Part shown: positions 26,254 to 36,069 of the stretch, piece after piece | How the letters are laid out: every line of letters begins with the position of its first letter | How positions within the stretch are numbered: the first letter of the stretch is position 1 | Source of the DNA: Daejeonella lutea | GTDB taxonomy: Bacteria; Bacteroidota; Bacteroidia; Sphingobacteriales; Sphingobacteriaceae | Direction: 5' to 3' | NCBI RefSeq assembly: GCF_900168015.1 | Contig: NZ_FUYR01000004.1 | Span: 1-64,000, forward strand | Length of the DNA stretch: 64,000 nt | The notes under the pieces: model-generated | Seen by the model: only the letters and a program-made list of their open reading frames with translations | The model's database searches: none | Told to the model about the DNA's origin: nothing | Made by a program: the position numbers and the translations under genes

Positions 26254-27687
26254 ATGAAGAAAGTACATGTATTAGTGTTAAAAGCCTTTATCAGGCCTTT
26301 TATCGTTACTTTTTTCATCGTAATGTTCATCCTGTTGATGTTATTTTTATTCAAATACATCGACGACCTGATCGGTAAGGGCTTTGAATGGTACGTAATT
26401 TTACAGCTCCTGATGTATGCCTCCGCTACCAATGTAGCCATGGCACTGCCCCTTGCAATCCTGCTATCTTCTATCATGACCTTCGGCAGCCTCGGCGAAA
26501 ACTACGAGCTGGTTGCTATTAAGTCGGCAGGTATTTCCCTGCAAAAGGCCATGATGCCGCTGATCATATCCGTGGGAATATTGAGTATCGGCGCTTTCCT
26601 GTTTTCTGACTATATGCTGCCCAAGGCGAATCTGAAGATGGGTTCACTATTGTACGACGTTAGGAATCAAAAGGCGGCTTTCCTCATTAAGGAAGGGATA
26701 TTTAATAACAGCATCCCCGGTTATGCCATTCGGGTGAAAAAGAAAGATGAGGATCAGACCCTTCATGATGTCAGGATATATGACCGCAATACCAGTAATG
26801 GTAACCTCAATGTGGTGCTTGCAAAGGAGGGTAATATGTACATGACCGACGACAACCAGATGCTGATATTAAAGCTGAAGGACGGGATGCGGTATGAGGA
26901 AACCCCCGGAACAAGCGGGACCTATAATCCAAGGCAGCGCCTGATGCGTACAGAATTTAAAGAAACCGAGCAGAAATTCGATCTTTCCAGTTTCGCGTTG
27001 AAACGCACAGACGAAGATCTTTTTAAATCGAATTACCAAATGATGAGTCTGAATCAGCTGAAAATGTACCGCGATTCATTCGAAGTAAAAGGGGATAGTA
27101 ACCTCCGATCAACGTATAAAGATATATCCCTGCTGGCCAAAACTTACAGGACCGATTCCCTAAGCCCCAAAGCTCCGGTTGTATTGAAGGGGAAGTATAA
27201 AGATGTGCTGGAGCTTGTCCCGAAAGACAAGCGCCTTGCTGCCGTAACGGGTGGAAAGGACCAGATCCGCACCGTAAGAGATGTGCTTGGACGTAAGGAA
27301 CTTTTTACTGCTGACAACAAGGTTCGCATCCGCGGATTTCTGATCGAGCTCAACCGGAAATTTACGCTGGCAGTTTCCTGCATGGTCTTATTCTTTATTG
27401 GAGCCCCCCTCGGCGCAATAATTCGTAAGGGCGGCCTCGGCTTACCTGTAGTGATGTCTGTTCTGTTCTTCCTGCTCTACCACATTATATCAACCATTGG
27501 TGAAAAGTACGCGAAAGACGGCTCCTTGTCCCCGGCGATGGGGATGTGGATTGCCATTTTCGTTCTCGCCCCCCTCGGTGCTTTCCTTACCTATAAAGCA
27601 ACTGTAGATTCCGTGCTTTTTGATGCGGATTTTTATAAGAGATTTTTTAAGAGGGTTTTTTCTAAGAAGACTGAGGTTACTGGTTAG
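26254..27687 (+). CDS. LptF/LptG-family LPS export permease
   Basis: A 477-residue inner-membrane permease of the YjgP/YjgQ family, the transmembrane part of the LptB2FG transporter that lifts lipopolysaccharide from the inner membrane. ATG at 26254 (MKKVHVLVLKAFIRPFIVTF) is chosen; the 16 residues before it in the open frame are unlikely. Three hydrophobic segments lie in residues 1-120 and three in about 375-465, with a periplasmic beta-jellyroll between (about 125-365). Conserved features include MALPLAILLSSIMTFGSLGE. Bacteroidetes often have both paralogues apart; which one this is cannot be told from the sequence alone. Confidence 0.9.
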   Translation: MKKVHVLVLKAFIRPFIVTFFIVMFILLMLFLFKYIDDLIGKGFEWYVILQLLMYASATNVAMALPLAILLSSIMTFGSLGENYELVAIKSAGISLQKAMMPLIISVGILSIGAFLFSDYMLPKANLKMGSLLYDVRNQKAAFLIKEGIFNNSIPGYAIRVKKKDEDQTLHDVRIYDRNTSNGNLNVVLAKEGNMYMTDDNQMLILKLKDGMRYEETPGTSGTYNPRQRLMRTEFKETEQKFDLSSFALKRTDEDLFKSNYQMMSLNQLKMYRDSFEVKGDSNLRSTYKDISLLAKTYRTDSLSPKAPVVLKGKYKDVLELVPKDKRLAAVTGGKDQIRTVRDVLGRKELFTADNKVRIRGFLIELNRKFTLAVSCMVLFFIGAPLGAIIRKGGLGLPVVMSVLFFLLYHIISTIGEKYAKDGSLSPAMGMWIAIFVLAPLGAFLTYKATVDSVLFDADFYKRFFKRVFSKKTEVTG

Positions 27688-27699
27688 TAGGTGGTAATT

Positions 27700-27930
27700 G
27701 TGAATTTGGGGCTGGTAGTTGGTGCTGGCAATTGGTAATCAGTAATCGGGTAATCAGTAATCAGTACTGGATGGTCTAAACGCTGCGCAGGAAGCTGATA
27801 GCTGATAGCTGACGGCCGATAGCAGGTAATCGGTAATCGGTAATCAGTATTCAGTAATCGGTAATCAGTGCTGGATGGTCTAAACGCTGTGTAAGAAGCT
27901 GATAGCTCATAGCTGATAGCAGGTATTACT
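27700..27930. repeat. Heptamer arrays GTAATCG and AGCTGAT in a 104-bp direct repeat
   Basis: Arrays of GTAATCG/GTAATCA 7-mers alternate with AGCTGAT 7-mers. The order GTAATCA array, CTGGATGGTCTAAACGCTG, AGCTGAT array is present twice, with the non-repetitive 19-mer at 27767 and 27871, so a compound unit was duplicated. The block begins just after the LptF/G stop codon. Confidence 0.8.
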
Positions 27931-28026
27931 TTCCGCCTCCTTCGTGTCCTTTTTGATAATTTAACCCAGGGGTTCCAGCTTGCTTGAATCGGAGTTCTCA
28001 TCTTTGCGCTCTTTGCGTTTAAACCG

Positions 28027-28100
28027 TCGGAAATCCACTTGTCGGAAATCCATCATACCTCATACCTCTTGCTTCCTACCTCCTCCTTCCTTCTGTCATT
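28027..28100. repeat. Dispersed 29-bp sequence followed by CATACCT heptamers
   Basis: The 29 bases at 28027-28055 contain TCGGAAATCC twice and are identical to 37942-37970. Both copies are preceded by a related stretch (GCGCTCT...GCG..T.AACC) and followed by a heptamer array; here the words are CATACCT, then CTTGCTT and CCTACCT. Confidence 0.8.
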
Positions 28101-28200
28101 CCCCACTCATTTTCCCTACCCCCAATACTCTTCCCAAACTATTTCCGTAAATTCGCCTCAATTTTAGCGGAGCACACCTTTCCGCCTTACACCCAAGCAT

Positions 28201-29406
28201 ATGTTTAATACGATTGAAGAAGCTATAAGCGATATAAAAGCAGGTAAAGTGATCATTGTTGTTGATGATGAGGATAGGGAGAATGAGGGGGATTTCCTGA
28301 CTGCCGCTTCGAACGCTACTCCTGAGGTTATTAATTTTATGGCTACACATGGCCGCGGACTGATATGTGCACCCCTTACCGAGGAGCGCTGCCAGGAATT
28401 GCGCCTGAACCTGATGGTGGGCAATAATACCGCGGTATTTGAAACGAATTTTACCGTATCGGTGGATCTCATCGGGCACGGATGTACTACGGGGATCTCG
28501 GCTTCCGACCGCTCTAAAACGGTGCAGGCACTGATTGATCCTACAACTAATCCAGAGGAACTGGGTCGTCCGGGGCATATTTTTCCCCTGATTGCCAAAA
28601 AGGGTGGCGTATTGCGTCGTGCGGGACATACGGAAGCTGCGGTCGATCTGGCCGAAATGGCGGGACTGCCACCGGCAGGACTCCTGGTTGAGATATTGAA
28701 AGAAGACGGGGAGATGGCTCGTTTGCCCGACCTCCTCATCATCGCCAAGCAGTTTAATCTGAAGATAATTTGTATTAAGGACCTCATCTCGTATAGGCTT
28801 AAAACAGAATCACTCATCAAGAAAGAGGTGGCTGTCAAGCTGCCAACGCAATGGGGTGATTTTGAAATGGCTGCTTATACCCAGATCAATTCCGGCGAAC
28901 AGCACCTTGCTTTGGTAAAGGGTGGCTGGGAGGAGGATGAAGAGGTTCTGGTGAGAGTACACAGCTCCTGTATTACTGGGGATATTTTCGGATCATGCCG
29001 ATGTGATTGCGGTCCGCAGCTGCATAAAGCCATGGAGATGATTGAACAGGAAGGCAAAGGTGTCGTGATCTACATGAACCAGGAGGGACGCGGAATCGGG
29101 CTGATCAATAAATTACATGCGTATAATTTGCAGGAAAACGGGGTAGATACAGTTGACGCAAATTTGCAGCTCGGCTTCCCGATGGATCAGCGTGATTACG
29201 GTATCGGCGCACAGATCCTGCGCAGCCTTGGAATCAAGAAGATGAAGCTGATGTCGAATAACCCGACTAAGCGTTCCGGCTTAATCGGATACGGTCTTGA
29301 AGTGGTATCTAATGTTCCAATCGAGATCCAGTCGAATGAGCACAATGAGCTTTATCTGAAAACCAAGCGGGATAAAATGGGACATACCATCATGAAGAAC
29401 AGTTAG
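28201..29406 (+). CDS. ribBA: Bifunctional DHBP synthase / GTP cyclohydrolase II
   Basis: A 401-residue riboflavin biosynthesis enzyme. The N half (about 1-205) is 3,4-dihydroxy-2-butanone 4-phosphate synthase with the acidic loop [11 protein letters not shown] (about 22-32) and [10 protein letters not shown]. The C half (about 210-400) is GTP cyclohydrolase II with the zinc-binding Cys triad in [20 protein letters not shown] (about 257-276) and NQEGRGIGL (about 296). Both active sites look complete. No FMN riboswitch was seen upstream. A 24-base element at 28132-28156 closely matches one in front of the Rrf2 gene at 47387. Confidence 0.96.
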   Translation: MFNTIEEAISDIKAGKVIIVVDDEDRENEGDFLTAASNATPEVINFMATHGRGLICAPLTEERCQELRLNLMVGNNTAVFETNFTVSVDLIGHGCTTGISASDRSKTVQALIDPTTNPEELGRPGHIFPLIAKKGGVLRRAGHTEAAVDLAEMAGLPPAGLLVEILKEDGEMARLPDLLIIAKQFNLKIICIKDLISYRLKTESLIKKEVAVKLPTQWGDFEMAAYTQINSGEQHLALVKGGWEEDEEVLVRVHSSCITGDIFGSCRCDCGPQLHKAMEMIEQEGKGVVIYMNQEGRGIGLINKLHAYNLQENGVDTVDANLQLGFPMDQRDYGIGAQILRSLGIKKMKLMSNNPTKRSGLIGYGLEVVSNVPIEIQSNEHNELYLKTKRDKMGHTIMKNS

Positions 29407-29423
29407 TCGCATATTGGTTAGCT

Positions 29424-29590
29424 AACACAGAGGGCACAGAGAATTTTCACGGAGGACACAGAGTATGAATTTTAATATGTGTCACTTAAGCGTTAGAAAT
29501 TGTTGCGAACCAGTAAAAATGAAATAATGGACCGCGAGTATTAGTGATTATTTCGGTGTTCTCCGTGTTTTTCCTCTGTGGTCTCAGTGG
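29424..29590. repeat. Inverted repeat with CACAGAG / CACGGAG words
   Basis: The left arm (29424-29463) carries CACAGAG, GGCACAGAG and CACGGAGGACACAGAG. The right arm (about 29552-29590) carries the reverse complements (CTCCGTG, CCTCTGTGG). The loop is about 90 bases. This kind of word repeat is found scattered in genomes of many bacterial phyla. It sits between the convergent ribBA and TamB-like genes, so it could also act as a weak terminator. Confidence 0.75.
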
Positions 29591-29627
29591 TAAAATTCCT
29601 TGCGAAGCAACCAAAGTTCGAACTACC

Positions 29628-32600
29628 TTACTCATTCTTAGGCACTGCAGTTTCCTCAGGCTTTATAGCATCTTCCGGTTTAGTAGCAACCGAATTCGTC
29701 TTCGGTGTTTCAGACGCTTTGCGGCGCTCTTCACTACGGCTCTTGCCTAACAGAAACCCTAAAAGCTCATTCAGATCGTCAAAATCCTTTCTATATACTA
29801 ATCCTATTGCACTGACATAATCGCTGTTACTATTGATGTTCAGGAATGGGTTCCTGTTGTTCAACTTGTTAGAAGCCCTTAAGACAAGTGAGCCATCTTT
29901 TTTGATCAGGTATTGAGCCTCTACGTCACGAGCAACATCTGAGCCGCCGAAGACATTGAAATCCGCAAACGGATCATTGTTTGCCCTGCGGTCAGTGACA
30001 CCACCAGTAAGCACTAGCCGTTCATTGAGTAAGCGCAGCGTAGCACTCGCATCATTAAAGGACCGTATATTAAAATCGACGGTATTCAGGTTAAGATATT
30101 GCGAAATGACCGTATTCAAGCGGTTGAAAATCATTTCTGTTCCCGCGTTGAGGAATGTGGATTGTATCACATCAATACTGGCCCCGGAACCCTCAGCAAA
30201 GGAGCGTCTTACAATAAGGCTCAATGCCTGCTGGTTAACGTTGTTCACATCGTTAAAGTAAGACTGTAGTTCATCCTTGATGTAGGCGTCAGAGGGAAAG
30301 TTTATATCAAATGCAATGGTAGGGGTTAAAAGCGGTCCGCTAAGGTTCATGACTGCCTCTGATGGCACGCGTTGCTCTAATGGCGGACGACCCGCAGCAA
30401 TATACAGCGGACGTAAACTAGCCCGGACTTCATAGATAGCTTTCAGGTTAATAGCTGCTTCCTGCGGATTACCCGTCCACCTGATGGAACCACCTTCATT
30501 GATCTTAAAGACCTTGTTAATGAAGTCCTGAGCGGTAAACTCAAACTTTCCGCTGGTTATCAGGTAAGAGCCGAACATCTCAAAGTCGCCGAGACTGGTA
30601 ATATTGAGCCTGAGGTTTTCGGAGTTTCCGCGGCCTGAAAGTTTTCCGAGATCGGTTATGATATTCACCTCTGAAGCCTCATCGACCTGCAGCGACAAGT
30701 TCATCACCAGTCCTTTGAAAGAGGTTTCCTTAGGTTTGTTAAATGCAGAATCTTTCGCGACGAACGTGATAAAGTCGTTCTTGCTGACAGTTGCTGATGA
30801 GTTAAGCGGGATGGTAAATACTGTACCTTCTTCCGTCTTCGCATCTATATTAATGCGCATATCATTGGTCGGGCCGCTGAAGCTGAACACTCCGGTACCG
30901 AAAGCTGTACCATAATACAGCGGGTTATCTTTTGCTGTCGTATTCAAGGCCATAAATGGTTCGTTGGCCACGATATCGATCTGGATCTCCGGGTTCATTG
31001 GATTTGCCATATCGACCGTGCCATTGACAAGCGCTTCGGTATTATTTATGTCCCGTAGTTTAAGGCTGTTCAATACGATCTTACTATTTTCAACCTTGAT
31101 CTCGTCGGTTATCCGGTAGGGGGTTTTCAGGTAATTGACAATCATGCCGGCATCGTTAAACGCAACCGTACCGTTTATTTTCGGGCTCGTAAGCTTGCCC
31201 GTGACTTCCAGGTTTGCCGAGACCTTGCCATTCATGTCGGACACCAGGTTTTTCAGGAAGGGTTGGAAGATCACCACCTCATTCTCATTCATCATCACAT
31301 TGAGATCAAGGCTGTTCTCATCGCTGTTGGCATTATAGGTTCCATCAATCTCAAGTGTTTTCAGACCCTGGTTTTCAATATCGACATCGACATTGATCAG
31401 CTTTGTCGCATTGTCAAAACCGGCTTTCAGGGCGAGATCACCAATAAGCACTTTATTGTAATGCAGGGTGTCGATCGTTAATTCGGCTTCTACATCAGGT
31501 TTGGCCAGGATGCCGGCGAATTTCGCATCACCGTTCAACTCCCCGGTGAGGGCAATACCGCTGGGCAGAGTGAGCGGATTAAATGTGGTCAGCTTAAACT
31601 TATTGAACCCTATAAGAAGCTCGTCTGCAGGGTCTTTTGATATAATGCCGTCGATGGTCAGCATTTGATTATCCCGGAAGAGTTCAAAGCCGGTAATCTT
31701 CGTTCTCCGGAACAGGCTGAACTTTTCATTTGGTTTACGTCCTTCATCAAAACTGAAACTAACCTTCTCCTGGATCTTCCAGACTTCACGGTTAATGATC
31801 ACATCGGATGGCAGCACACTTAAGCGCACCTGCTCAGGCCCGCTCGATGTGAACTCTACCAGGGAGTTTAAATCCAGCTGGTTGGTGGCGTCCTTGTCAG
31901 ATAACTTAATGTTCAGGTTAAGGCTGTCGTTCCGCAGGATGTTCGCAATGTTGATATTCTTTATGTACAGGCTGTCGGTTATGTCGATACGATCAGAGGT
32001 GATAAAGATATTCATCGCCTCTGCTGAAGTACTCTCATCAATGATCAGGTTATTGATCTTGATCTTGTTGAATTGAATGAGCTCCGCAAAACCATTCAGG
32101 TTTGCGATGTTCTCAGCCGAAACAAATTTCCCATTGAAGCTAGCTCCCTCAGGTATTTGCAGTTCAGGCATGATTAGGGCCGCGAGCGGCTCAAAGTATT
32201 TGATCTTAAGCGTGAATTCAAAATTCTGCGGGCCCGGTTTTACATATTTAAGATTCAGCGATGGGATATACTGGGCTGCGACCGATTTGAAATAGGACGG
32301 GAATGTGTTCAAATCATACTCGCCCTTGATACTTGCGTCCAGGATATCCGATGCAATCTTCAGCTCCCGGTTGGCACCGAGGCCAATGGCACTTAGATTA
32401 ACCGAATCCACCACAAAGGAATTATCCGGATTTGTTATACGGATGCTGTTTATCGCGAAATTTCCCTGGATATTATCGAGGTTGGAACCTGTAAAATTAG
32501 TTTTCAGGTTGGCATCGATCTGCACGGTATCCTTTGTAAAATTCAGCTTGTGCAGGTTAGCTCCAAGTATACTAGCTGTGAAATTGAATATGGGAAGTTT

Positions 32601-34085
32601 AGGTTTCAGATCGACGCTGCCATCAAAATTTAGTTTGATGTTACGGTCGTTGACTTTAACCAGGCCCTTAAATAGCTTGTTATTAAAGCTGCCGTTCACG
32701 TTGATGTTACTGTACCGGTAACCGTTATAGTCGAAATACCGGATATCGCCACGAATGCGTTCCTGCAAACTGTTTACATTGAAACCGCTGCCGGTGATGT
32801 TTGCGGTAAGAGTCGTTCTGCCAAGGTCCCCGCGGTCAAGAAGCTCGCCGAGATTAAAATCGTAAGCTTTGACCAATCCGCTGTAGCGTGGATAGCCGGT
32901 ACCATCGATCTTCATGTTCATATCGGTCACGACGCGGCCAAGCCGGGTTTTAATTTCGCCCGATGCCGTAAAGTCGTTGGTAAAACCGGTAAATCTGCCT
33001 CTAAAGTTAACAGTCCCAAATTTCGAGGCGATAGGAGGGATCATAGATGCCCTGCGGCCCGTCGCTTTGGCGATGATCAGGTCGAGATCCTTCTTGTTCG
33101 TCGAGAGCTGATCAAATCTCAGATCCAGCCGGGTGCTTTTGAGGTTGGGAAGGCCCTTGATATTAAAATCGCCTTTCAGATAGGTTGCCTGTCCGCTCCT
33201 GATCGAGAAATTCTTGGCTTTAAGGTCGTTTACAAATCCGGTAGCATCTCCATCCACATCCATGATGATATTTGATTTGGAAAGCAGGGGAGCAAAATAG
33301 GTTACATCGGAGCTGTTTATCTTTGAATTATTGAAATGCACTTTCATGTACACCTTGCTAATGAACTTACCGAAATCTTTGAAAGAACCGTATTTCATTA
33401 ACAGGTAATCCGAAAGCCGCGAAGTAGGTGTCTCAAGCAGGAGATTGCTGAACTCCATCTGGTTGGTATCGATGGTCGCATCGGTGGTCAGGTTTTTAAG
33501 ATAAAAACCGCTCTTTTCACGCAGGGTGAGATTCCGGAATCCTGCCTTAACGAGGTGGTTTTTTGTATCCAGACCTAGAATAGTGGTACTCAGGTTACGC
33601 AGGTCAATGTCATTGAAGTTGACGCCCTCGACCGGCGTGGTATTGTTAAAGTTCTGGTACTTGAATGCAATGTTATTCAGGACGATCTTATCCATCGTAA
33701 CGTTATAAGGTTTACGCGGTTTCTTCCGAGGAGTAGGATCACCGGTATCAAAGTAATTGATTATAAATTGGAGGTTGGTAGCTGAATCACGGTACTGTTT
33801 AATATGGAACTTACCGTTATCCATTTGTATCGTATTGATGGAAACAATCCGCTGCTTGATAGAAAGCATGTTAAGGTCGACGGTAAGTTTAGGAGAGAAA
33901 ATGAGGGTGTCTTTTTCCCGGTCTTCAATGTACACGCTGTCGAGAACAACTGATTTAAAAGGCTTGATGTAAAGGCCACCAATTTCCACGCGTGTTTCCA
34001 GCTCCTTGGACAGGTATTTAGCAGCTTTCTTTGCTATATAGGTCTGTACACTACGATACTGAAGTGAAAAAATAAAAACTACCAC
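29628..34085 (-). CDS. TamB-like translocation and assembly module protein
   Basis: A giant envelope protein of at least 1485 residues of the TamB/YtfN (DUF490) family: an N-terminal membrane anchor, a very long repetitive beta-helix/taco-like region that may carry lipids or outer-membrane proteins across the periplasm, and a conserved C-terminal domain (about 1240-1440) with VNQQALSLIVRRSF. The start is a problem. GTG at 34085 cuts the anchor helix in half. Reading further upstream gives KKALKITLWILASLLLL, a normal anchor, but no ATG, GTG or TTG occurs before a stop at 34155. ATC at 34139 stands exactly where a Met is expected. It is divergent from tsaD. Confidence 0.88.
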   Translation of the reverse strand: MVVFIFSLQYRSVQTYIAKKAAKYLSKELETRVEIGGLYIKPFKSVVLDSVYIEDREKDTLIFSPKLTVDLNMLSIKQRIVSINTIQMDNGKFHIKQYRDSATNLQFIINYFDTGDPTPRKKPRKPYNVTMDKIVLNNIAFKYQNFNNTTPVEGVNFNDIDLRNLSTTILGLDTKNHLVKAGFRNLTLREKSGFYLKNLTTDATIDTNQMEFSNLLLETPTSRLSDYLLMKYGSFKDFGKFISKVYMKVHFNNSKINSSDVTYFAPLLSKSNIIMDVDGDATGFVNDLKAKNFSIRSGQATYLKGDFNIKGLPNLKSTRLDLRFDQLSTNKKDLDLIIAKATGRRASMIPPIASKFGTVNFRGRFTGFTNDFTASGEIKTRLGRVVTDMNMKIDGTGYPRYSGLVKAYDFNLGELLDRGDLGRTTLTANITGSGFNVNSLQERIRGDIRYFDYNGYRYSNINVNGSFNNKLFKGLVKVNDRNIKLNFDGSVDLKPKLPIFNFTASILGANLHKLNFTKDTVQIDANLKTNFTGSNLDNIQGNFAINSIRITNPDNSFVVDSVNLSAIGLGANRELKIASDILDASIKGEYDLNTFPSYFKSVAAQYIPSLNLKYVKPGPQNFEFTLKIKYFEPLAALIMPELQIPEGASFNGKFVSAENIANLNGFAELIQFNKIKINNLIIDESTSAEAMNIFITSDRIDITDSLYIKNINIANILRNDSLNLNIKLSDKDATNQLDLNSLVEFTSSGPEQVRLSVLPSDVIINREVWKIQEKVSFSFDEGRKPNEKFSLFRRTKITGFELFRDNQMLTIDGIISKDPADELLIGFNKFKLTTFNPLTLPSGIALTGELNGDAKFAGILAKPDVEAELTIDTLHYNKVLIGDLALKAGFDNATKLINVDVDIENQGLKTLEIDGTYNANSDENSLDLNVMMNENEVVIFQPFLKNLVSDMNGKVSANLEVTGKLTSPKINGTVAFNDAGMIVNYLKTPYRITDEIKVENSKIVLNSLKLRDINNTEALVNGTVDMANPMNPEIQIDIVANEPFMALNTTAKDNPLYYGTAFGTGVFSFSGPTNDMRINIDAKTEEGTVFTIPLNSSATVSKNDFITFVAKDSAFNKPKETSFKGLVMNLSLQVDEASEVNIITDLGKLSGRGNSENLRLNITSLGDFEMFGSYLITSGKFEFTAQDFINKVFKINEGGSIRWTGNPQEAAINLKAIYEVRASLRPLYIAAGRPPLEQRVPSEAVMNLSGPLLTPTIAFDINFPSDAYIKDELQSYFNDVNNVNQQALSLIVRRSFAEGSGASIDVIQSTFLNAGTEMIFNRLNTVISQYLNLNTVDFNIRSFNDASATLRLLNERLVLTGGVTDRRANNDPFADFNVFGGSDVARDVEAQYLIKKDGSLVLRASNKLNNRNPFLNINSNSDYVSAIGLVYRKDFDDLNELLGFLLGKSRSEERRKASETPKTNSVATKPEDAIKPEETAVPKNE

Positions 34086-34183
34086 AAGCAGCAGAAGACT
34101 TGCGAGTATCCAGAGGGTGATTTTTAGCGCTTTTTTGATATTTTTGTACTTTAGTCAGATAACACTTTTTACTCTATTTAGTT

Positions 34184-35182
34184 TTGGCAATTATACTCGG
34201 TATTGAATCTTCATGTGATGATACTTCTGCATCTATCTGTATAGACGGAGTAATATCATCAAACGTCATCGCAAACCAGCTTGTCCACCAAAATTTTGGC
34301 GGCGTTGTGCCAGAACTTGCCTCGCGCGTCCATCAGCAAAATATCGTCCCCGCAATTCACGAGGCGATATCTAAGGCAAAAATACACAAAAATGAGATCG
34401 ATGCCGTAGCTTTTACACGCGGTCCCGGTTTACTGGGGTCCTTACTAGTAGGAACGTCATTTGCCAAGGCTTTCGCATTAGCAAATAGTATTCCATTGAT
34501 CGAGGTTAACCACATGCAGGCTCATATCCTTGCTCATTTCATTGATGCGAAGCCAGCCTTCCCATTTATCTGCCTGACGGTATCTGGTGGTCATACCCAG
34601 ATCGTGCTCGTCAAAGATTACTTCGACATGGAAATTATCGGCCAGACCAATGACGATGCAGCAGGGGAGGCGTTTGATAAAACTGCCAAGATCCTCGGAC
34701 TTCCTTACCCGGGCGGACCCCTTATAGATAAATACGCAAAGGAGGGAAATCCACGTGCATATAAATTCCCGGAGCCTCAAATCCCCGGACTGGATTTTAG
34801 TTTCAGCGGATTAAAGACGTCTATCATGTACTTTGTACGCGATCAGGTTAAAGCCGATCCTGATTTCTTAGAGAAAAACATGAATGATATCTGTGCATCC
34901 GTTCAGGACAGAATCGTGTCTATTTTGCTCAACAAGCTAAAGAAAGCCGCTGCACAATATAACATCAAGCGCATTGCAATCGCTGGAGGTGTTTCGGCGA
35001 ACTCAGGCTTAAGAAACGGTCTTAACCAAACGGCCAAAGACCTGGGCTGGGAAGTATTTATCCCGCAGTTCCAGTATTGTACGGATAATGCGGGAATGAT
35101 CGCAATTGCCGGTTATTATAAGTACCTGAAGCAGGATTTCATTGGGCAGGACGTCGCACCGATGGCTCGTATGCCTTTTTAA
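34184..35182 (+). CDS. tsaD: tRNA threonylcarbamoyladenosine transferase subunit TsaD
   Basis: A 332-residue ASKHA-fold enzyme that transfers threonylcarbamoyl to A37 of ANN-decoding tRNAs with TsaB and TsaE. The start codon is TTG at 34184: it gives MAIILGIESSCDDTS, the standard N terminus, and no ATG lies nearby. The metal-binding HMQAHILAH (about residue 109) and VSGGHTQ (about 134) are intact, as is GGVSANSGLR (about 268). Length is normal. It is divergent from the TamB-like gene with only a short gap for both promoters, and is followed by a small membrane protein gene. Confidence 0.95.
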   Translation: MAIILGIESSCDDTSASICIDGVISSNVIANQLVHQNFGGVVPELASRVHQQNIVPAIHEAISKAKIHKNEIDAVAFTRGPGLLGSLLVGTSFAKAFALANSIPLIEVNHMQAHILAHFIDAKPAFPFICLTVSGGHTQIVLVKDYFDMEIIGQTNDDAAGEAFDKTAKILGLPYPGGPLIDKYAKEGNPRAYKFPEPQIPGLDFSFSGLKTSIMYFVRDQVKADPDFLEKNMNDICASVQDRIVSILLNKLKKAAAQYNIKRIAIAGGVSANSGLRNGLNQTAKDLGWEVFIPQFQYCTDNAGMIAIAGYYKYLKQDFIGQDVAPMARMPF

Positions 35183-35221
35183 ATTTGATACCTTTATACC
35201 GTTTAGAAAACCCACCCGATT

Positions 35222-35395
35222 ATGTTTAGCACGCCGAGTATCATCTTCTTCCTCATTTTCCTGATCCCGCTGATTGGGTTTTTAGTGTGGCTTATGAAAG
35301 AAGATAAACGTAAAGGTAAAATAGGACTGATGGTGTTAGGTTTTATGGTCATTGCCGGCATCATGTTCATGTACATCATGACCCGCGGTAAATAA
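35222..35395 (+). CDS. Small two-helix membrane protein (57 residues)
   Basis: ATG at 35222 opens a 57-residue frame ending TAA at 35393-35395. Two hydrophobic segments (about 5-25, IIFFLIFLIPLIGFLVWLM; and about 34-52, IGLMVLGFMVIAGIMFMYIM) flank a charged KEDKRKGK loop. That loop is Lys/Arg-rich, so it should face the cytosol with both ends outside. It lies 39 bases after tsaD on the same strand. Small proteins of this kind are often conserved in Bacteroidetes; I know no function for this one. Confidence 0.65.
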   Translation: MFSTPSIIFFLIFLIPLIGFLVWLMKEDKRKGKIGLMVLGFMVIAGIMFMYIMTRGK

Positions 35396-35588
35396 AATTC
35401 CCTGCGTATTTGTTTTGTTTCTAATCCGGTTAGCGTTGATAAACAGCCATTTACGGGCATTTTCTATCTTGTAGTTCACTCCTGTTAAGTCATTCTTTCG
35501 GTTGCGTTTCGTCCTGATTTTTATTTGGCAGGATATTGGATATTTAAGATTAAACTAAACGAATCAATAACATCAAAACTATAATCAG

Positions 35589-35852
35589 ATGGAAAATAAC
35601 AAGAATTCGAAGATCGCTCTGGCGATTGTAGCAGGAGTTGCAGCAGGTGCAGCAACCTGGTATTTTATGAGTACTGAAAACGGAAAACAAAATTGGTCTA
35701 CATTACTGAATACAGTAAAAGACGTTACCGATAAATTAATGGCTGCCGGTTCTGAGAAAGGCTCCATGTTAGCCGCTGCAGGCCGCGAAGCTTCAGAATA
35801 TATTGGAAGCCGGGCGAATGGCATCCTTGAGGATGTAAAGAAATATTCTTAA
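35589..35852 (+). CDS. YtxH-like small membrane-anchored protein
   Basis: An 87-residue protein with one N-terminal hydrophobic Ala/Gly-rich segment (IALAIVAGVAAGAATWYFMS, about 8-27) and an amphipathic helical tail with Lys/Glu (about 30-87). This is the pattern of the YtxH family, often linked with general stress in other bacteria. No partner gene is adjacent. It is followed by a strong terminator-like hairpin at 35967. Confidence 0.72.
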   Translation: MENNKNSKIALAIVAGVAAGAATWYFMSTENGKQNWSTLLNTVKDVTDKLMAAGSEKGSMLAAAGREASEYIGSRANGILEDVKKYS

Positions 35853-35966
35853 TACCTGATTCAGATCCACCCCCTGGCCCCCGCCAGCGGGGGAGACTGG
35901 GCGGCTAACCTAGTCGTTTTAATTAACTATCTATTATTTCGCAGAGTAAACCCCTATTAGGAATTC

Positions 35967-36012
35967 AAAAAGGGATTGACTGAGGCTATAGTCGCATTCA
36001 ATCCCTTTTTCC
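35967..36012 (+). terminator. Strong hairpin terminator
   Basis: AAAAAGGGATTGA (35967-35979) pairs perfectly with TCAATCCCTTTTT (35998-36010). The A and T tracts make it bidirectional. It lies 114 bases after the YtxH-like gene. Confidence 0.85.
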
Positions 36013-36069
36013 GTTTTAGTATGACATGAACTTCAACACGTTATAAGTTTCCGTCCAATCTCCTCCCAC

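Noticed and set aside
28100-28200. FMN riboswitch upstream of ribBA
   Set aside because: None of the conserved FMN-aptamer sequence blocks is present in the 100 bases before the gene.
29424-29590. CACAGAG inverted repeat considered as an insertion-sequence remnant
   Set aside because: No transposase fragment or target-site duplication could be seen.
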